64,000 bases of DNA from an uncultured Candidatus Saccharibacteria bacterium (GCA_938030095.1 CALHGK010000005.1:124001-188000), one strand, 5' to 3'; counted from the stretch's first letter, positions 27,521 through 36,547 are shown. Notes: a model not told the origin generated them from the letters alone. Translations and numbers: made by a program.

Positions 27521-27805
27521 ATTAGTTGACCTCAGTATTTGCCCTATCCTTTTGTCATTTTTCTTGATCATCCGCTCAACGAAGTGTGGTGATGGCTGTT
27601 ATTACAGATAGCAAGGCTCGCTATACAAGCGGCGAGAAGCCTGGAGAAAAGAACAATTGACCTAGTGATATTCAGATATGAGAGCGGGGTAAGCCAGTAA
27701 AGCTGCGAGATTGAAAATGAATGGGCGCAGGCAATAGACAAACCACGCTATCTCTGCTACAATACAGCATGTCAGCAGCGCAGTAGATTTGCTGTGCGAT
27801 TGTCT

Positions 27806-27884
27806 GGTGGATATAGCTCAGTTTGGTTAGAGCGCTGGTTTGTGGCACCGGAGGCCGTGAGTTCAAGTCTCATTATCCACCCCA
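27806..27884 (+). tRNA. tRNA-His (anticodon GTG)
   Basis: Cloverleaf with loop TTGTGGC between CTGGT and ACCGG, acceptor GTGGATA/TATCCAC, and CCA encoded. The extra G-1 typical of tRNA-His is at 27806, opposite C73. TACAAT at 27758-27763 is a candidate -10. Confidence 0.96.
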
Positions 27885-27893
27885 AAATAAATT

Positions 27894-27920
27894 CCCGGAT
27901 GATTCCGGGGTTTTATTTTT
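27894..27920 (+). terminator. Terminator after tRNA-His
   Basis: CCCGG and CCGGG pair around six bases, followed by TTTTATTTTT. Confidence 0.85.
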
Positions 27921-28323
27921 GGCTTGATACTATTTTGCTACCAGTGTAACAATGGTAATTGTGTTATTGAAGCGTAAAGTGGCTTTTTGCGCTCGATCAC
28001 TATCCTTGCCACTTTGTCTTACGGAAAGGAAGACCCCCACAGGCTTGATGGGTGACTAAGAGACCGGTGTTTGGGAACTATCATCTCATTCTACTCAGCG
28101 GTAGTTCTACCTGGCCATCACTAGAAACTTACAGACTTTGTCTATTCTTGCACGCTTGCTTATATTCATTTTTCTCCTGCTATGCGGGATGGCAATCGAT
28201 TATTGTAACCGATGATATTCACATTCCAGCAGACGACGCACTGGCGAACGGGGTATGATACTGAGAATGTAGAGATTTTGAAGCCAAGCTCTATTCTATG
28301 CAAAACAAATAGGCGCATAAAAC
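27921..28323. other. Intergenic region with no supported gene
   Basis: Nothing convincing on either strand. One 68-codon frame (28052-28258) lacks a ribosome site and a positioned -10, and its Cys/Phe/Ser-rich composition looks random. No RNA gene was recognised. Confidence 0.5.
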
Positions 28324-28354
28324 AAGAGAACCTCTCGTTATGAGAGATTCTCTT
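28324..28354 (-). terminator. Terminator after murA
   Basis: A long stem pairs AAGAGAA-C-CTCTC with GAGAG-A-TTCTCTT around five bases. On the minus strand it is followed by GTTTTATG. It lies 28 bases beyond the murA stop. Confidence 0.85.
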
Positions 28355-28381
28355 GGTGTAGCGAAATAGGCTAAGAAGTGG

Positions 28382-29908
28382 TTAATACTCCCATGTTGTC
28401 TCGATGTCCGCCCCGAGGGTGTTGAGCCGGTTGGCGAAGTCTTCGTAGCCTCGGTTGATATTGTACACATCACGCAGGATGGAGCGCCCAGGGGCTGCGA
28501 GCATCGCTAGCATTACGACGACGCTGGGGCGCAAGGCTGGTGGTGCGACGACATCGGCAGGCTTCCAGCGGGTAGGGCCACTGATGTAAACGCGGTGTGG
28601 ATCGACCATCTCTACTTGTGCACCAAGGCGAGTGAGGTCGGTGAAGTAAATGGCGCGGTTATCGTAGCTCCAGTCGTGCACTAGAGTGCGGCCCGTTGCT
28701 ACCGTGGCGATGAGACCAAGGAAGGGGAGATTATCCATATTGATGCCTGGGAAGGGCATACTGTGGAGCTTGTCTTGTGGAGCGGTGAGAGTCGATTTGT
28801 GCAGGCTAATATCGACCAGGCGAGTCTGGCCATTGCGCGCTGGGTACTCGCTGGAGAGCTCATATTGTAAGCCCATACCGCGCAGCACTGCTAGCTCGAG
28901 CTCGAGGAATTCGATTGGTGCCCGGCGGATGGTAATAGCAGAGTCCGTCACTACGCCCGCTGCGATAAAGCTCATTGCCTCGATAGGGTCTTCGCTCGGA
29001 CAATATTCGACTGTTTGGTTGATCTCGCTGACGCCATGGATAGTGAGGGTCGTTGTGCCGATGCCATCGATCTGCACCCCAAGCTTTTGCAAGAAGAAAC
29101 ACAGGTCTTGCACCATGTAGTTGGGGCTGGCGTTGCGAATTGTCACGACGCCTGGGTGGAGCGCTGCCGCCATGATAACATTCTCAGTGACGGTGTCGCC
29201 GCGCTCGGTAAGGACGATGGCGTGCTCGACCATATGCGGGTTGGCTGTTGCTTGGTAGTAATCGGTCGTTGCCTCGACAGTCAGGCCAAAGGGTGCGAGG
29301 CCCGCCATGTGTGGCCCGACCGTCCGTGTGCCAAGGTTGCACCCACCCGCGAATGGGATTTGGAATGACTCATATTGATGCAGCAATGGCCCTAGGAACA
29401 TGATGATGCTGCGGGTGTGCTTGGCTGCAGCGATATCCATCTCGTCTAGATGGAGGGTACGTGGTGGGGTGATCTCGAGGTCGTTGTGTTCAAGCCAGCG
29501 GCAACGCACGCCAATACTTTCGAGCACCTCGATGATGCGATTAACTTCCTCGATCCGTGCTACTCGGCGGAGCGTCGTCTTGCCTTTGTTAAGGAGGCTG
29601 GCGCAGAGTAGAGCGACAGCAGCATTTTTGCTTGTCTTCACCTCAATCTCGCCATGGAGTGAGCCACCACCATTGATGACGAAGTTTGTTTTGCCAGCTT
29701 TGTTGATGCGGACAATCTCGCTGCTCAGCACCTCGCCAATGCGAGCAATCATTTCTAGGCTGATGTTTTGGCCACCCTTTTCGATGCGGTTGATGGCCGA
29801 CTGGCTCGTGCCAAGTGCTGCAGCGAGCTCGGCTTGCGTCATACCGCGCGCTTGGCGGGTTTCTTGGATGAGTGTTCCGATATTGCGGAGATATTTTGCT
29901 GTTCCCAT
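28382..29908 (-). CDS. murA: HTH-MurA fusion: UDP-GlcNAc enolpyruvyl transferase with N-terminal XRE domain
   Basis: First committed step of peptidoglycan synthesis. Residues 8-62 are an XRE-type helix-turn-helix (MTQAELAAALGTSQSAINR, recognition helix about 35-45). Residues 72-508 are the two-lobed MurA: Lys94 in TSKNAAVALL, and the PEP-reactive Cys190 in FAGGCNLGTRTVG; both catalytic positions are kept. The ATG at 29908 lies six bases after a -10 whose -35 is TTGACA. The promoter holds an inverted repeat also found before murB. Typical MurA (about 420 aa) has no DNA-binding domain, so the fusion suggests a regulator as well as an enzyme. Confidence 0.95.
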   Translation of the reverse strand: MGTAKYLRNIGTLIQETRQARGMTQAELAAALGTSQSAINRIEKGGQNISLEMIARIGEVLSSEIVRINKAGKTNFVINGGGSLHGEIEVKTSKNAAVALLCASLLNKGKTTLRRVARIEEVNRIIEVLESIGVRCRWLEHNDLEITPPRTLHLDEMDIAAAKHTRSIIMFLGPLLHQYESFQIPFAGGCNLGTRTVGPHMAGLAPFGLTVEATTDYYQATANPHMVEHAIVLTERGDTVTENVIMAAALHPGVVTIRNASPNYMVQDLCFFLQKLGVQIDGIGTTTLTIHGVSEINQTVEYCPSEDPIEAMSFIAAGVVTDSAITIRRAPIEFLELELAVLRGMGLQYELSSEYPARNGQTRLVDISLHKSTLTAPQDKLHSMPFPGINMDNLPFLGLIATVATGRTLVHDWSYDNRAIYFTDLTRLGAQVEMVDPHRVYISGPTRWKPADVVAPPALRPSVVVMLAMLAAPGRSILRDVYNINRGYEDFANRLNTLGADIETTWEY

Positions 29909-29914
29909 GCTTGT

Positions 29915-29943
29915 ACGATATATCATCGGTGATATATTGTCAA
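29915..29943 (-). promoter_or_regulatory. murA promoter, leaderless
   Basis: On the minus strand TTGACA (29938-29943), 17 bases, TATCGT (29915-29920), six bases, ATG. The spacer is almost wholly occupied by the inverted repeat at 29918-29937. Confidence 0.88.
29918..29937. promoter_or_regulatory. Candidate MurA-HTH operator at murA
   Basis: A perfect inverted repeat: ATATATCA, four bases (TCGG on plus), TGATATAT. The same two half-sites with the same spacing occur at 35296-35315 in the murB promoter. Position between -35 and -10 is that of a repressor site. Confidence 0.75.
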
Positions 29944-30097
29944 ACACAAGCGTCTCGTGCTGCGAAAAGAAATGTGGAGGTTAGACTGCGAAGCTTCATT
30001 AATAACTCTATCAGCCCTTTCTGTTATTTCATCTAGTTGTGCGCAAGACGATGTACTGTACGAGCAAGAGTCTAGTCCTCACATTGGGTGGCTGTGC

Positions 30098-30103
30098 TAT
30101 ACT
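30098..30103 (+). promoter_or_regulatory. -10 element of glyA
   Basis: TATACT about 70 bases before the chosen start, implying a leader of about 60 bases that ends with AAGGAG. This is one of the few leadered genes here. Confidence 0.6.
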
Positions 30104-30172
30104 ACACATATGATCTGATGAAAAGTGCATAGCGAACCCCATGATATAACCAACAAACAAGGAGTATTACCC

Positions 30173-31447
30173 ATGCACGAAACAACTATCGCTACCCTCA
30201 TCGCCCACGAGCAGCAGCGCCAACGCGAAGGCTTGGAACTCATCCCTAGTGAGAATTATGTCTCTGGTGATGTACTACGGGCGCTTGGGAGTGTCTTTAC
30301 TAATAAATATAGCGAGGGATACCCAGGTCGGCGCTATTATGGTGGGCAACAGTATACCGACCAAGTGGAGCAGCTGGCGATTGACCGTGCCAAGCAACTT
30401 TTCCGGGCTGACCACGCTAATGTCCAGCCGCACAGTGGTGCTCAGGCTAATGAAGCAGTGTATTTTGCATGGTGCGAGCCAGGCGATACCATCCTCGCGA
30501 TGGATCTGGGTCATGGTGGCCACCTGACGCATGGTGCGCCTGTGACACATAGTGCTCGTGAGTATAATTTCGTCCGCTACAAGATGAAGGATGTAGCGAC
30601 GGGTGAGATTGACTACGATGAGCTACATCGGATGGCGCAAGAACATCAGCCGAAGATCATCCTGGCGGGCTTTAGTGCCTATCCGCGCCAGCTGGATTTT
30701 GCACGCTTTGCGGCGATTGGCCACGAGGTTGGTGCTTTGCTCATGGCCGATATGGCGCATGTCGCGGGGTTGATTGCTGGTGGGGTAGCGGAGAATCCCC
30801 TCGATTATGGCTTTCATGTTATGACGACAACGACGCACAAGACGCTGCGTGGGCCGCGTGGTGGGCTGATCGTTAGTAAGGGAGTGGTGAGCAACCCACT
30901 CAAGCGTCCAGCCAAAACACTCGAGAATATTCCGACGCTGATTGATCGGGCGGTCTTTCCTGGTATCCAAGGTGGGCCACATATGCATACGATTGCTGCC
31001 AAGGCAGTGGCCTTTGGCGAGGCGCTCCAGCCAGCCTTTCGTGCCTATGCTCAACAGGTGGTGGCTAATGCCGCTGCTTTGGCACAGGAGTTGCAGCAGC
31101 GCGGCTTTGTGCTCGTGACGGGTGGCACAAGCAACCACCTTATCTTGGCTGATGTCCACGCGAGCTTTGGGATTGATGGCAAGACGGCGGAGATTGCGAT
31201 GGATAAGATCGGCCTGACGCTCAACGCCAATGCCATCCCTGATGACCCACTGCCGCCATTTCGCCCTAGTGGCATTCGCCTCGGTACGCCAGCGGCAACA
31301 ACGCGCGGCCTAGAGCCGCAGCATATGCCGCAGATTGCTGAGTGGATGCAGCAAGCCATCGACCACCGCGATAATGAGGTAGAGCTAGCTAAGCTCCGCA
31401 CTGATGTTGCACACTTCTTGGCGGATTTCCCAGTGCCGACGGAATAG
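30173..31447 (+). CDS. glyA: Serine hydroxymethyltransferase
   Basis: PLP enzyme converting serine and tetrahydrofolate to glycine and methylene-THF. The 424-aa protein has the standard blocks: IPSENYVSG, GYPGRRYYGGQQYTDQVE, NVQPHSGAQANEAVY, and the PLP lysine in TTTTHKTLRGPRGG (Lys223). The ATG at 30173 has AAGGAG eight bases upstream; a longer frame starting at 30125 is not needed for the fold. With folD (35546) it gives a small one-carbon folate route. Followed by a strong bidirectional terminator. Confidence 0.97.
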   Translation: MHETTIATLIAHEQQRQREGLELIPSENYVSGDVLRALGSVFTNKYSEGYPGRRYYGGQQYTDQVEQLAIDRAKQLFRADHANVQPHSGAQANEAVYFAWCEPGDTILAMDLGHGGHLTHGAPVTHSAREYNFVRYKMKDVATGEIDYDELHRMAQEHQPKIILAGFSAYPRQLDFARFAAIGHEVGALLMADMAHVAGLIAGGVAENPLDYGFHVMTTTTHKTLRGPRGGLIVSKGVVSNPLKRPAKTLENIPTLIDRAVFPGIQGGPHMHTIAAKAVAFGEALQPAFRAYAQQVVANAAALAQELQQRGFVLVTGGTSNHLILADVHASFGIDGKTAEIAMDKIGLTLNANAIPDDPLPPFRPSGIRLGTPAATTRGLEPQHMPQIAEWMQQAIDHRDNEVELAKLRTDVAHFLADFPVPTE

Positions 31448-31523
31448 ACAAAAAGTCAGAGGTTTGTCGCTGTCATTGATAATTGTGTCTCGCTAGGCGC
31501 AGTAGTAATACATTCGCATATCT

Positions 31524-31551
31524 AAAACACCCGCCAGAGAGCGGGTGTTTT
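31524..31551. terminator. Bidirectional terminator between glyA and the major pilin
   Basis: AAAACACCCGC and GCGGGTGTTTT form an 11-bp perfect stem around six bases, with A and T runs on both sides, serving both convergent genes. Confidence 0.92.
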
Positions 31552-31571
31552 TGTTGATTGGGAGGATAAGT

Positions 31572-31985
31572 TTAGCAGCTGCCTCGGACGATATCCTCGG
31601 TTTTGTCGCCCTTCTTGTAGGTGATTTTCGCACCCTTACCGCTACCACACTGGGTATACAAGACAGGAGTGTCGTTGTTTGGTGTACCAGATGTGATGAT
31701 CTTCTTCTTGAGGTCTGGATCGATCTTGGCCTCAGTCACCTTCTCATCGACAAGGTTACCGCTAACCTGTGCGGCTGTTGGGTATTCACCCTTCTGGCTG
31801 TTCCATGCCTCTACCTTGGTCGAGAGCTGCGATGCAGCGCCAGCGGCTGCTGAGTCGCGAGCGCGTTGCTGGATACCGTTGTACGCGACGATGGTAATAG
31901 CCGCCAGGATGGCGATGATCACAATCACGATGAGAAGCTCGACAATTGTGAAACCGCGCAGGTTACGTTGAGTTTTTGTTGTCAT
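31572..31985 (-). CDS. Major-type type IV pilin
   Basis: 137-aa pilin. The leader MTTKTQRNLRG is cleaved before FTIVELLIVIVIIAILAAI, with Glu at +5; the helix continues to about residue 45. The compact C-terminal domain has two cysteines (YTQCGSG and the terminal SC) that can close a D-loop. It has an AAGGAGG site and a leader of about 20-25 bases after TATAAT, unlike the leaderless minor pilins, which suggests high expression. It has its own terminator and lies next to the minor pilin operon. Confidence 0.93.
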   Translation of the reverse strand: MTTKTQRNLRGFTIVELLIVIVIIAILAAITIVAYNGIQQRARDSAAAGAASQLSTKVEAWNSQKGEYPTAAQVSGNLVDEKVTEAKIDPDLKKKIITSGTPNNDTPVLYTQCGSGKGAKITYKKGDKTEDIVRGSC

Positions 31986-32187
31986 ACAGAGTTACCCCTC
32001 CTTGTTACTGATTATATTACGATCATACTACGAACATTCATTAAACACAAGCTTTTTGAGCACAGATATATGAGAATATTTTTTCAGAGATAGCGTGCGC
32101 GCTAGTATAGGCTAAATTGTGTATAATGGCGCGCCAGGACAGCTAGAATACCTAAGTTACACACTGCCTATTGTTTTCTTGATTCAG

Positions 32188-33003
32188 CTAATTATTAATT
32201 CGCTGAGCCTGCATTGACCCCCGGGCGTGAATGGTCTGGCCAGTGCTGAGGGCGGCAATATCCACTGTGGCAGAGACGACGGTGGTGCTATCATTCGGCG
32301 TAGTGCTGGCCGCTTGATTAAAACCCGTTGCATAGCCAAAGCGAACACTTGATACATTATTCGCCACGCGTGTATCGAGCGCTTTGCAGGGGCCACCAGT
32401 GTAGTTGCAAGTGCTCTGCTGCCAAGGCTGGCCGCACATCGTGTTGTTGCTGGGGTTGGTAGTATTGAATTCGTATTGGCTTGGCACAATAGTCCGCCGC
32501 CAAAGGGTGGTACCTTGCACAAAGTAGACAACCTTGACGGTAAGTGGGTTATTTGTGCGGTAGAGCTTGGCGGCTAGGTCAGCTTGAGTGCGGCAGGGGT
32601 TGGCTTGGCTGTTGAGGTAGATGAGCTCGCGCTGGGTGTCGGAGGGGTTGCGGTCGGTGGCATATTGGGTAAGGATCAAGACGTTATCGCCCGCGAAGTG
32701 CTGCGCCCAGTTGGCTGCGACGGCCTTGCTCTCGACTTTTGTCGCTAGGCGGACGTCTTGCTCGATTTGGTCAAGCGCATCTTCCATACTATACGTCAGT
32801 GCACCACGCTGGTTGGAGATGACGATAGAGCTCAGCAACCCTACCAGGGCAGCAACCAATACGCCAACCACCACGACAATAATAGGGATCACCACCAGCA
32901 TTTCCACCACAGTAAAGCCACGCTGTTGGTGTCGCGCAGGGTAGATGCGGCGGATGAGCTGCTGCATCCGCTCGCGGATATTAGTGGCTGCTGAGAATCG
33001 CAT
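32188..33003 (-). CDS. PilW/GspJ-like minor pilin with long leader
   Basis: 271 aa. The prepilin motif RGFTVVEMLVVIPIIVVVV lies after a 29-residue basic leader, much longer than the pilin average. The ectodomain is large, with several cysteines (NPCRTQ, TMCGQP, STCNYTGGPC). Large minor pilins of this kind cap or prime pilus assembly. The start overlaps the end of the preceding minor pilin gene by 23 bases. It is the last gene of the three-gene minor pilin operon. Confidence 0.85.
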   Translation of the reverse strand: MRFSAATNIRERMQQLIRRIYPARHQQRGFTVVEMLVVIPIIVVVVGVLVAALVGLLSSIVISNQRGALTYSMEDALDQIEQDVRLATKVESKAVAANWAQHFAGDNVLILTQYATDRNPSDTQRELIYLNSQANPCRTQADLAAKLYRTNNPLTVKVVYFVQGTTLWRRTIVPSQYEFNTTNPSNNTMCGQPWQQSTCNYTGGPCKALDTRVANNVSSVRFGYATGFNQAASTTPNDSTTVVSATVDIAALSTGQTIHARGSMQAQRINN

Positions 33004-33388
33004 GGCGAACCTCCGATTGGCTAGAGCCTTGCCCGTAGCGTACCGTTACCGATACACGGCTTATCTGTGGCGCGGTAGTGCTATAGGGGCAATCAACAAT
33101 AATAGTAGCACTAACAGGCTGAGGTAAGCCATCGGTATCGAGTGAGTGGTCAGTCGTGAGATTGCGATTAGCCGCGCGGTTTGTGCACGGCGTTGGTGTG
33201 CCATCGCCAACTTCGCGGCGGAGCAGCTCATACCCCACAATGCTTGCCTTAGCATCGCGATTGGCCTCCGTTGCGCTTTGGATCGTCACAATGTATAGCT
33301 GGTAGAGCATCCCAACGAACAGCACGCCCAGCACCATCGTCACCAACATCTCTACTAGGGTAAAGCCAGCATCTGGACTATGCTTCAT
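32981..33388 (-). CDS. Minor type IV pilin
   Basis: 135 aa with the prepilin signature DAGFTLVEMLVTMVLGVLFVG after an eight-residue leader, followed by a helix and a small ectodomain with two cysteines. It overlaps the upstream minor pilin gene by four bases (ATGA), and the downstream large minor pilin by 23 bases, so the three are translated as a coupled set. Confidence 0.87.
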   Translation of the reverse strand: MKHSPDAGFTLVEMLVTMVLGVLFVGMLYQLYIVTIQSATEANRDAKASIVGYELLRREVGDGTPTPCTNRAANRNLTTDHSLDTDGLPQPVSATIIVDCPYSTTAPQISRVSVTVRYGQGSSQSEVRHAILSSH

Positions 33389-33903
33389 TGGTGGTTGCTC
33401 GTGATGGTTATCGTTACTGTTGGTGCGCGCTCTAGCCGGTAGTAGAGTAAGAAACGGCTACACTCTTGACTGGTGGTGACGCAGAGCGAGCCATCGCGGG
33501 CGCGTGGCTCGTAGACGAAGCGATCGACTGTGGCACTATCTTTGCTAATACCATTGCTTGGCGACTGGACAAAGAGCGCTTGCTGGCCGCTACGTGATGG
33601 GTACTGGTAGCTATCCTCAGATAGTCCAGGGAGGATATGGCGAATTGCCGTGCCATTAAGCGAGGTCAAAAACTGCTCGGCCGACGGGTAGCGGTGGCCT
33701 TGCTCGCCCGACATACCAGTTGCATCACCGTTGTAGAAGGATTCAAGGCTGCGCGCCACCGTCTCTACAGTGGTGGTGCGGGCGGTATCACGCGAGGAGC
33801 GCTGCGCATTATTGAGCGTCACCACGCCCAGCACTAGCAGCACCAGCATGATTGCCAGCACAATAATAATTTCCACGATTGTATACCCGCGTCGTACCCT
33901 CAT
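33385..33903 (-). CDS. Minor type IV pilin, first gene of the minor pilin operon
   Basis: 172 aa: MRVRRGYTIVEIIIVLAIML is a prepilin signal with Tyr instead of Phe at +1 and Glu at +5. A helical stalk and an ectodomain with two cysteines follow. The ATG at 33903 lies six bases after TATGCT on the minus strand; the longer frame upstream to 34086 lies beyond that promoter and is not supported. The operon continues with two more minor pilins, all overlapping. Confidence 0.87.
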   Translation of the reverse strand: MRVRRGYTIVEIIIVLAIMLVLLVLGVVTLNNAQRSSRDTARTTTVETVARSLESFYNGDATGMSGEQGHRYPSAEQFLTSLNGTAIRHILPGLSEDSYQYPSRSGQQALFVQSPSNGISKDSATVDRFVYEPRARDGSLCVTTSQECSRFLLYYRLERAPTVTITITSNHQ

Positions 33904-34259
33904 GCAATTAGCATAAGGGTTTTGGGGTAAAAGTGCAAGAGGTGAGAAGGTGAATTGAGCTGAATCGCGGCCTACTTTGCCCCAATTGCACCCATGATTT
34001 ATCGACGAAAGGATAAGAAAGGGGTGTCTAAAGGAACGGTATTCAAGACTCTTTAACACTCTTTCGTTATGCAGGTGCAATGTCAATCATCGTCCTTATA
34101 TCAAGGAGTGCTTTGGTTAATATGAGAACGATAAATAAAGATACTCAAAAATAAGTATCTCTACCTTGCCTGCTTGACTACATCTATATCACAAAAACTA
34201 TTGATTAACAGGGGCAAAAAGATAAGATTATGTGCAGATGTTACACATTATTTGACTCA

Positions 34260-35288
34260 TCACGCCGCTGGCATCTCGAGCGGTTCTTGCACAATGGTGA
34301 TGCCGAATTTTTCCTCTACCGTGCGAATAATCTCCTCGCGAGCGGCAGCAAGATCGTGGTAGCTGGTAGCCGATTGATTGATGAGCACGACTGCATTCTT
34401 ATCGTGTACCTTCATGCCGTGGAGAACGCTACCTTTGAGCCCCGCTTGCTCGATGAGCCAGCCTGATGGCACCTTAACGCGCCCCTCGGGCAGCGCATAG
34501 TGCGGTACTGTGGGGTAGTGCTGCTGGAGCTGAGCAAATGCCTCGCTGGAAATAATCGCGTTTTTGAAGAACGAGCCAGTATTGGGGAGCTTGGCAGGGT
34601 CGGGCAGCTTACCAGCGCGGATCGTCATAACGGCCTGGCGGATGTCTTGCGGAGTAGGTGCTGCAATGGCGTGGGTGGTGAGATAATCCTGAACGGCTTG
34701 GTAGAAGGGTGGCTGTGGCAAGCCCTTGCGTAGGCGGAGCGTTATACTTGTGATGATATATCGCCCCATCTCACGGCCGCGGAAGATGCTGTGCCGGTAC
34801 GAGAACTCGCAGTCGGCAGCGCTGAGCGACACAAACCGCTCTTGCTTGCGATCATATGCCTCGAGCGAGACAAGTGTGTCGGCAATTTCCTGCCCATACG
34901 CACCAACGTTCTGTACTGGCGCAGCGCCTGCTGTGCCTGGGATGGCCGATAGTGCTTCAATGCCACTCAGGCCACTGGCCACTGTTTTTGCTACGACATC
35001 ATCAAGAATCTCTCCGGCACCAACGGTAATTGTCGTTGATTCATCATCCTCAGCAACGACCGAGAAGCCTGGGATGCGGTTGCGCGCCACGATGCCAGCA
35101 AAGCCGCTGTCTTGAGCCAGAGTGTTGCTCCCGCCACCAAGGACGAAGAGCTCAGCCTGCTGCTGGCGGGCCATCGTACACACCGCCACGACGTCATCGT
35201 TGGTATAGAGGTCGACCATAGTATGGGTGTTGCCGCCAAGCTGCATCGTCAAATATGGTTTGAGTGAAACGTCAGTACGAATATCCAT
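34260..35288 (-). CDS. murB: UDP-N-acetylenolpyruvoylglucosamine reductase MurB
   Basis: NADPH-dependent flavoenzyme that reduces the MurA product to UDP-MurNAc. 342 aa, type I form. FAD-binding blocks are FVLGGGSNTLA, GIEALSAIPGTAGAAPVQNVGAYGQE; the catalytic serine region is TGSFFKNAIIS, and YRHSIFRG contributes the conserved Tyr/Arg. The ATG at 35288 lies six bases after TATATT, with TTGCAG 17 bases further. Its promoter holds exactly the inverted repeat found at murA, so the two are predicted to be co-controlled although 5 kb apart. Confidence 0.96.
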   Translation of the reverse strand: MDIRTDVSLKPYLTMQLGGNTHTMVDLYTNDDVVAVCTMARQQQAELFVLGGGSNTLAQDSGFAGIVARNRIPGFSVVAEDDESTTITVGAGEILDDVVAKTVASGLSGIEALSAIPGTAGAAPVQNVGAYGQEIADTLVSLEAYDRKQERFVSLSAADCEFSYRHSIFRGREMGRYIITSITLRLRKGLPQPPFYQAVQDYLTTHAIAAPTPQDIRQAVMTIRAGKLPDPAKLPNTGSFFKNAIISSEAFAQLQQHYPTVPHYALPEGRVKVPSGWLIEQAGLKGSVLHGMKVHDKNAVVLINQSATSYHDLAAAREEIIRTVEEKFGITIVQEPLEMPAA

Positions 35289-35294
35289 AGGTAT

Positions 35295-35323
35295 AATATA
35301 TCACCCATGATATATATCTGCAA
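35295..35323 (-). promoter_or_regulatory. murB promoter, leaderless
   Basis: On the minus strand TTGCAG (35318-35323), 17 bases, TATATT (35295-35300), six bases, ATG. The geometry matches the murA promoter base for base in spacing. Confidence 0.78.
35296..35315. promoter_or_regulatory. Candidate MurA-HTH operator at murB
   Basis: ATATATCA, four bases (CCCA), TGATATAT: half-sites and spacing identical to the murA site. A weaker related sequence (ATATATC-N6-AAATATA) lies upstream at 35375-35394. Confidence 0.75.
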
Positions 35324-35545
35324 GGTGATCCAGCCTGAATCTGAATAACAAGACGATAGGATACGATGTCTGTAATATATCGTGATGAAATATACCAATC
35401 GTGTCTATAGATTTGAGATGCTATAAGGAACATTTCCTAGAGTAGCACCGATCCTTAGAGCTCAGCGTTAGGACTGTGCGCCGATAACAGCAACATGAGA
35501 GAGCAATGATATAAATTCTGCTGAGTTACAGAGGTTAAGTAACGG

Positions 35546-36376
35546 CTAATTCTTACTAGACTTGACTGTTGCCTGTGCTGCTTGGATAACGTGGTCGATC
35601 ATCACAGCGATGGTGAGAGGGCCCACGCCGCCTTTTTCTGGGGTGAGAGTGACGTCGCTGCGCTCGCGCAGGCTTGGGTCAACGTCGCCAACAATGACAC
35701 CGCCTTCGCTTGCTGTGCCGGCATCGACGACCACTGCACCTGCTTTGACCATATCCGCTGTGATGAGATGGGGTTGGCCAGTGGCGGTGATGATGACGTC
35801 GCTTGCGGCGATGAACTCTGTAGTATTGGGTGTTTGGCGGTCGCATACCGTCACAGCCAAGCCACGGTCGCGCCACAGCCGCTCCAGTGGTGCGCCTACT
35901 AACCGCCCTCGCCCAATGATGGCGAGTTGCTTATCGTCGAGGCTAATATTATAACCCGCCAGTAGCCAATCGATTGCTTGCGCCGTTGCTGGCGTATAGG
36001 CGGCCTGCGGGCCACTCAAGCCATCGACATCCTTGGCGGGAGAGATGCGCTGAACGATGGCGTCTGTTTGTGACGGATCGTTGAGCGGCAGTTGGACGAT
36101 AATGCCATGGATGTGGGGGTTATTATTTGCTCGGTCGATCGCAGCTGGCATATTCGCCTCGGCGGTTGGCGCTACCTCTGTCTCAACGAGGATATCGGCG
36201 GCATAGGCTTGCTTGTAGCGTACGTAGGCATTGATCGGCCCCGATGCATCGAGCGGGGTAATGATGAGCAGCTTGGGGGTAATGCCGTGCGCCTGGCGTA
36301 GGTGGCGCACCTGGCGGGCTTGGCGCTGCTTGATGAAGCTTGCGAGCTCGCGGCCGTTGAGCGATGGAGTGGGCAT
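35546..36376 (-). CDS. folD: Bifunctional methylene-THF dehydrogenase/cyclohydrolase FolD
   Basis: Interconverts methylene-THF and formyl-THF with NADP. 276 aa. The catalytic lysine is in YVRYKQAYA (Lys55); HGIIVQLPLND, SPAKDVDGLSG and IGRGRLVGAPLERL are the expected motifs, ending with TPEKGGVGPLTIAVM. The QLPLP signature reads QLPLN here, and the nucleotide loop GRGRLVG has Arg where GRSNIVG is usual, both mild deviations. It lies just after tRNA-Lys on the same strand and shares a pathway with glyA. Confidence 0.96.
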   Translation of the reverse strand: MPTPSLNGRELASFIKQRQARQVRHLRQAHGITPKLLIITPLDASGPINAYVRYKQAYAADILVETEVAPTAEANMPAAIDRANNNPHIHGIIVQLPLNDPSQTDAIVQRISPAKDVDGLSGPQAAYTPATAQAIDWLLAGYNISLDDKQLAIIGRGRLVGAPLERLWRDRGLAVTVCDRQTPNTTEFIAASDVIITATGQPHLITADMVKAGAVVVDAGTASEGGVIVGDVDPSLRERSDVTLTPEKGGVGPLTIAVMIDHVIQAAQATVKSSKN

Positions 36377-36470
36377 AAGGTGTAGTCCTTTCGTAAATAT
36401 AATGGTTAATACTTGTGATAGGTATCTCTATAGCAAACAGTCCTCTGGCAATACCGAGGACTACATACTA

Positions 36471-36547
36471 TGGAGGGCCAGGAGGGGCTCGAACCCTCGA
36501 CACCCTGCTTAAGAGGCAGGTGCTCTAACCAGCTGAGCTACTGGCCC
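36471..36547 (-). tRNA. tRNA-Lys (anticodon CTT)
   Basis: Cloverleaf on the minus strand: acceptor GGGCCAG/CTGGCCC, anticodon stem CCTGC/GCAGG around CTCTTAA, T arm with TTCGAGC, and CCA encoded. TATAGT near 36587 (minus) is a candidate -10. A TTTGCAC/GTGCAAA inverted repeat lies in between. Confidence 0.96.

Noticed and set aside
28052..28258. 68-codon open frame between tRNA-His and murA
   Set aside because: No ribosome site, no positioned -10 and random-looking Cys/Phe/Ser-rich composition.
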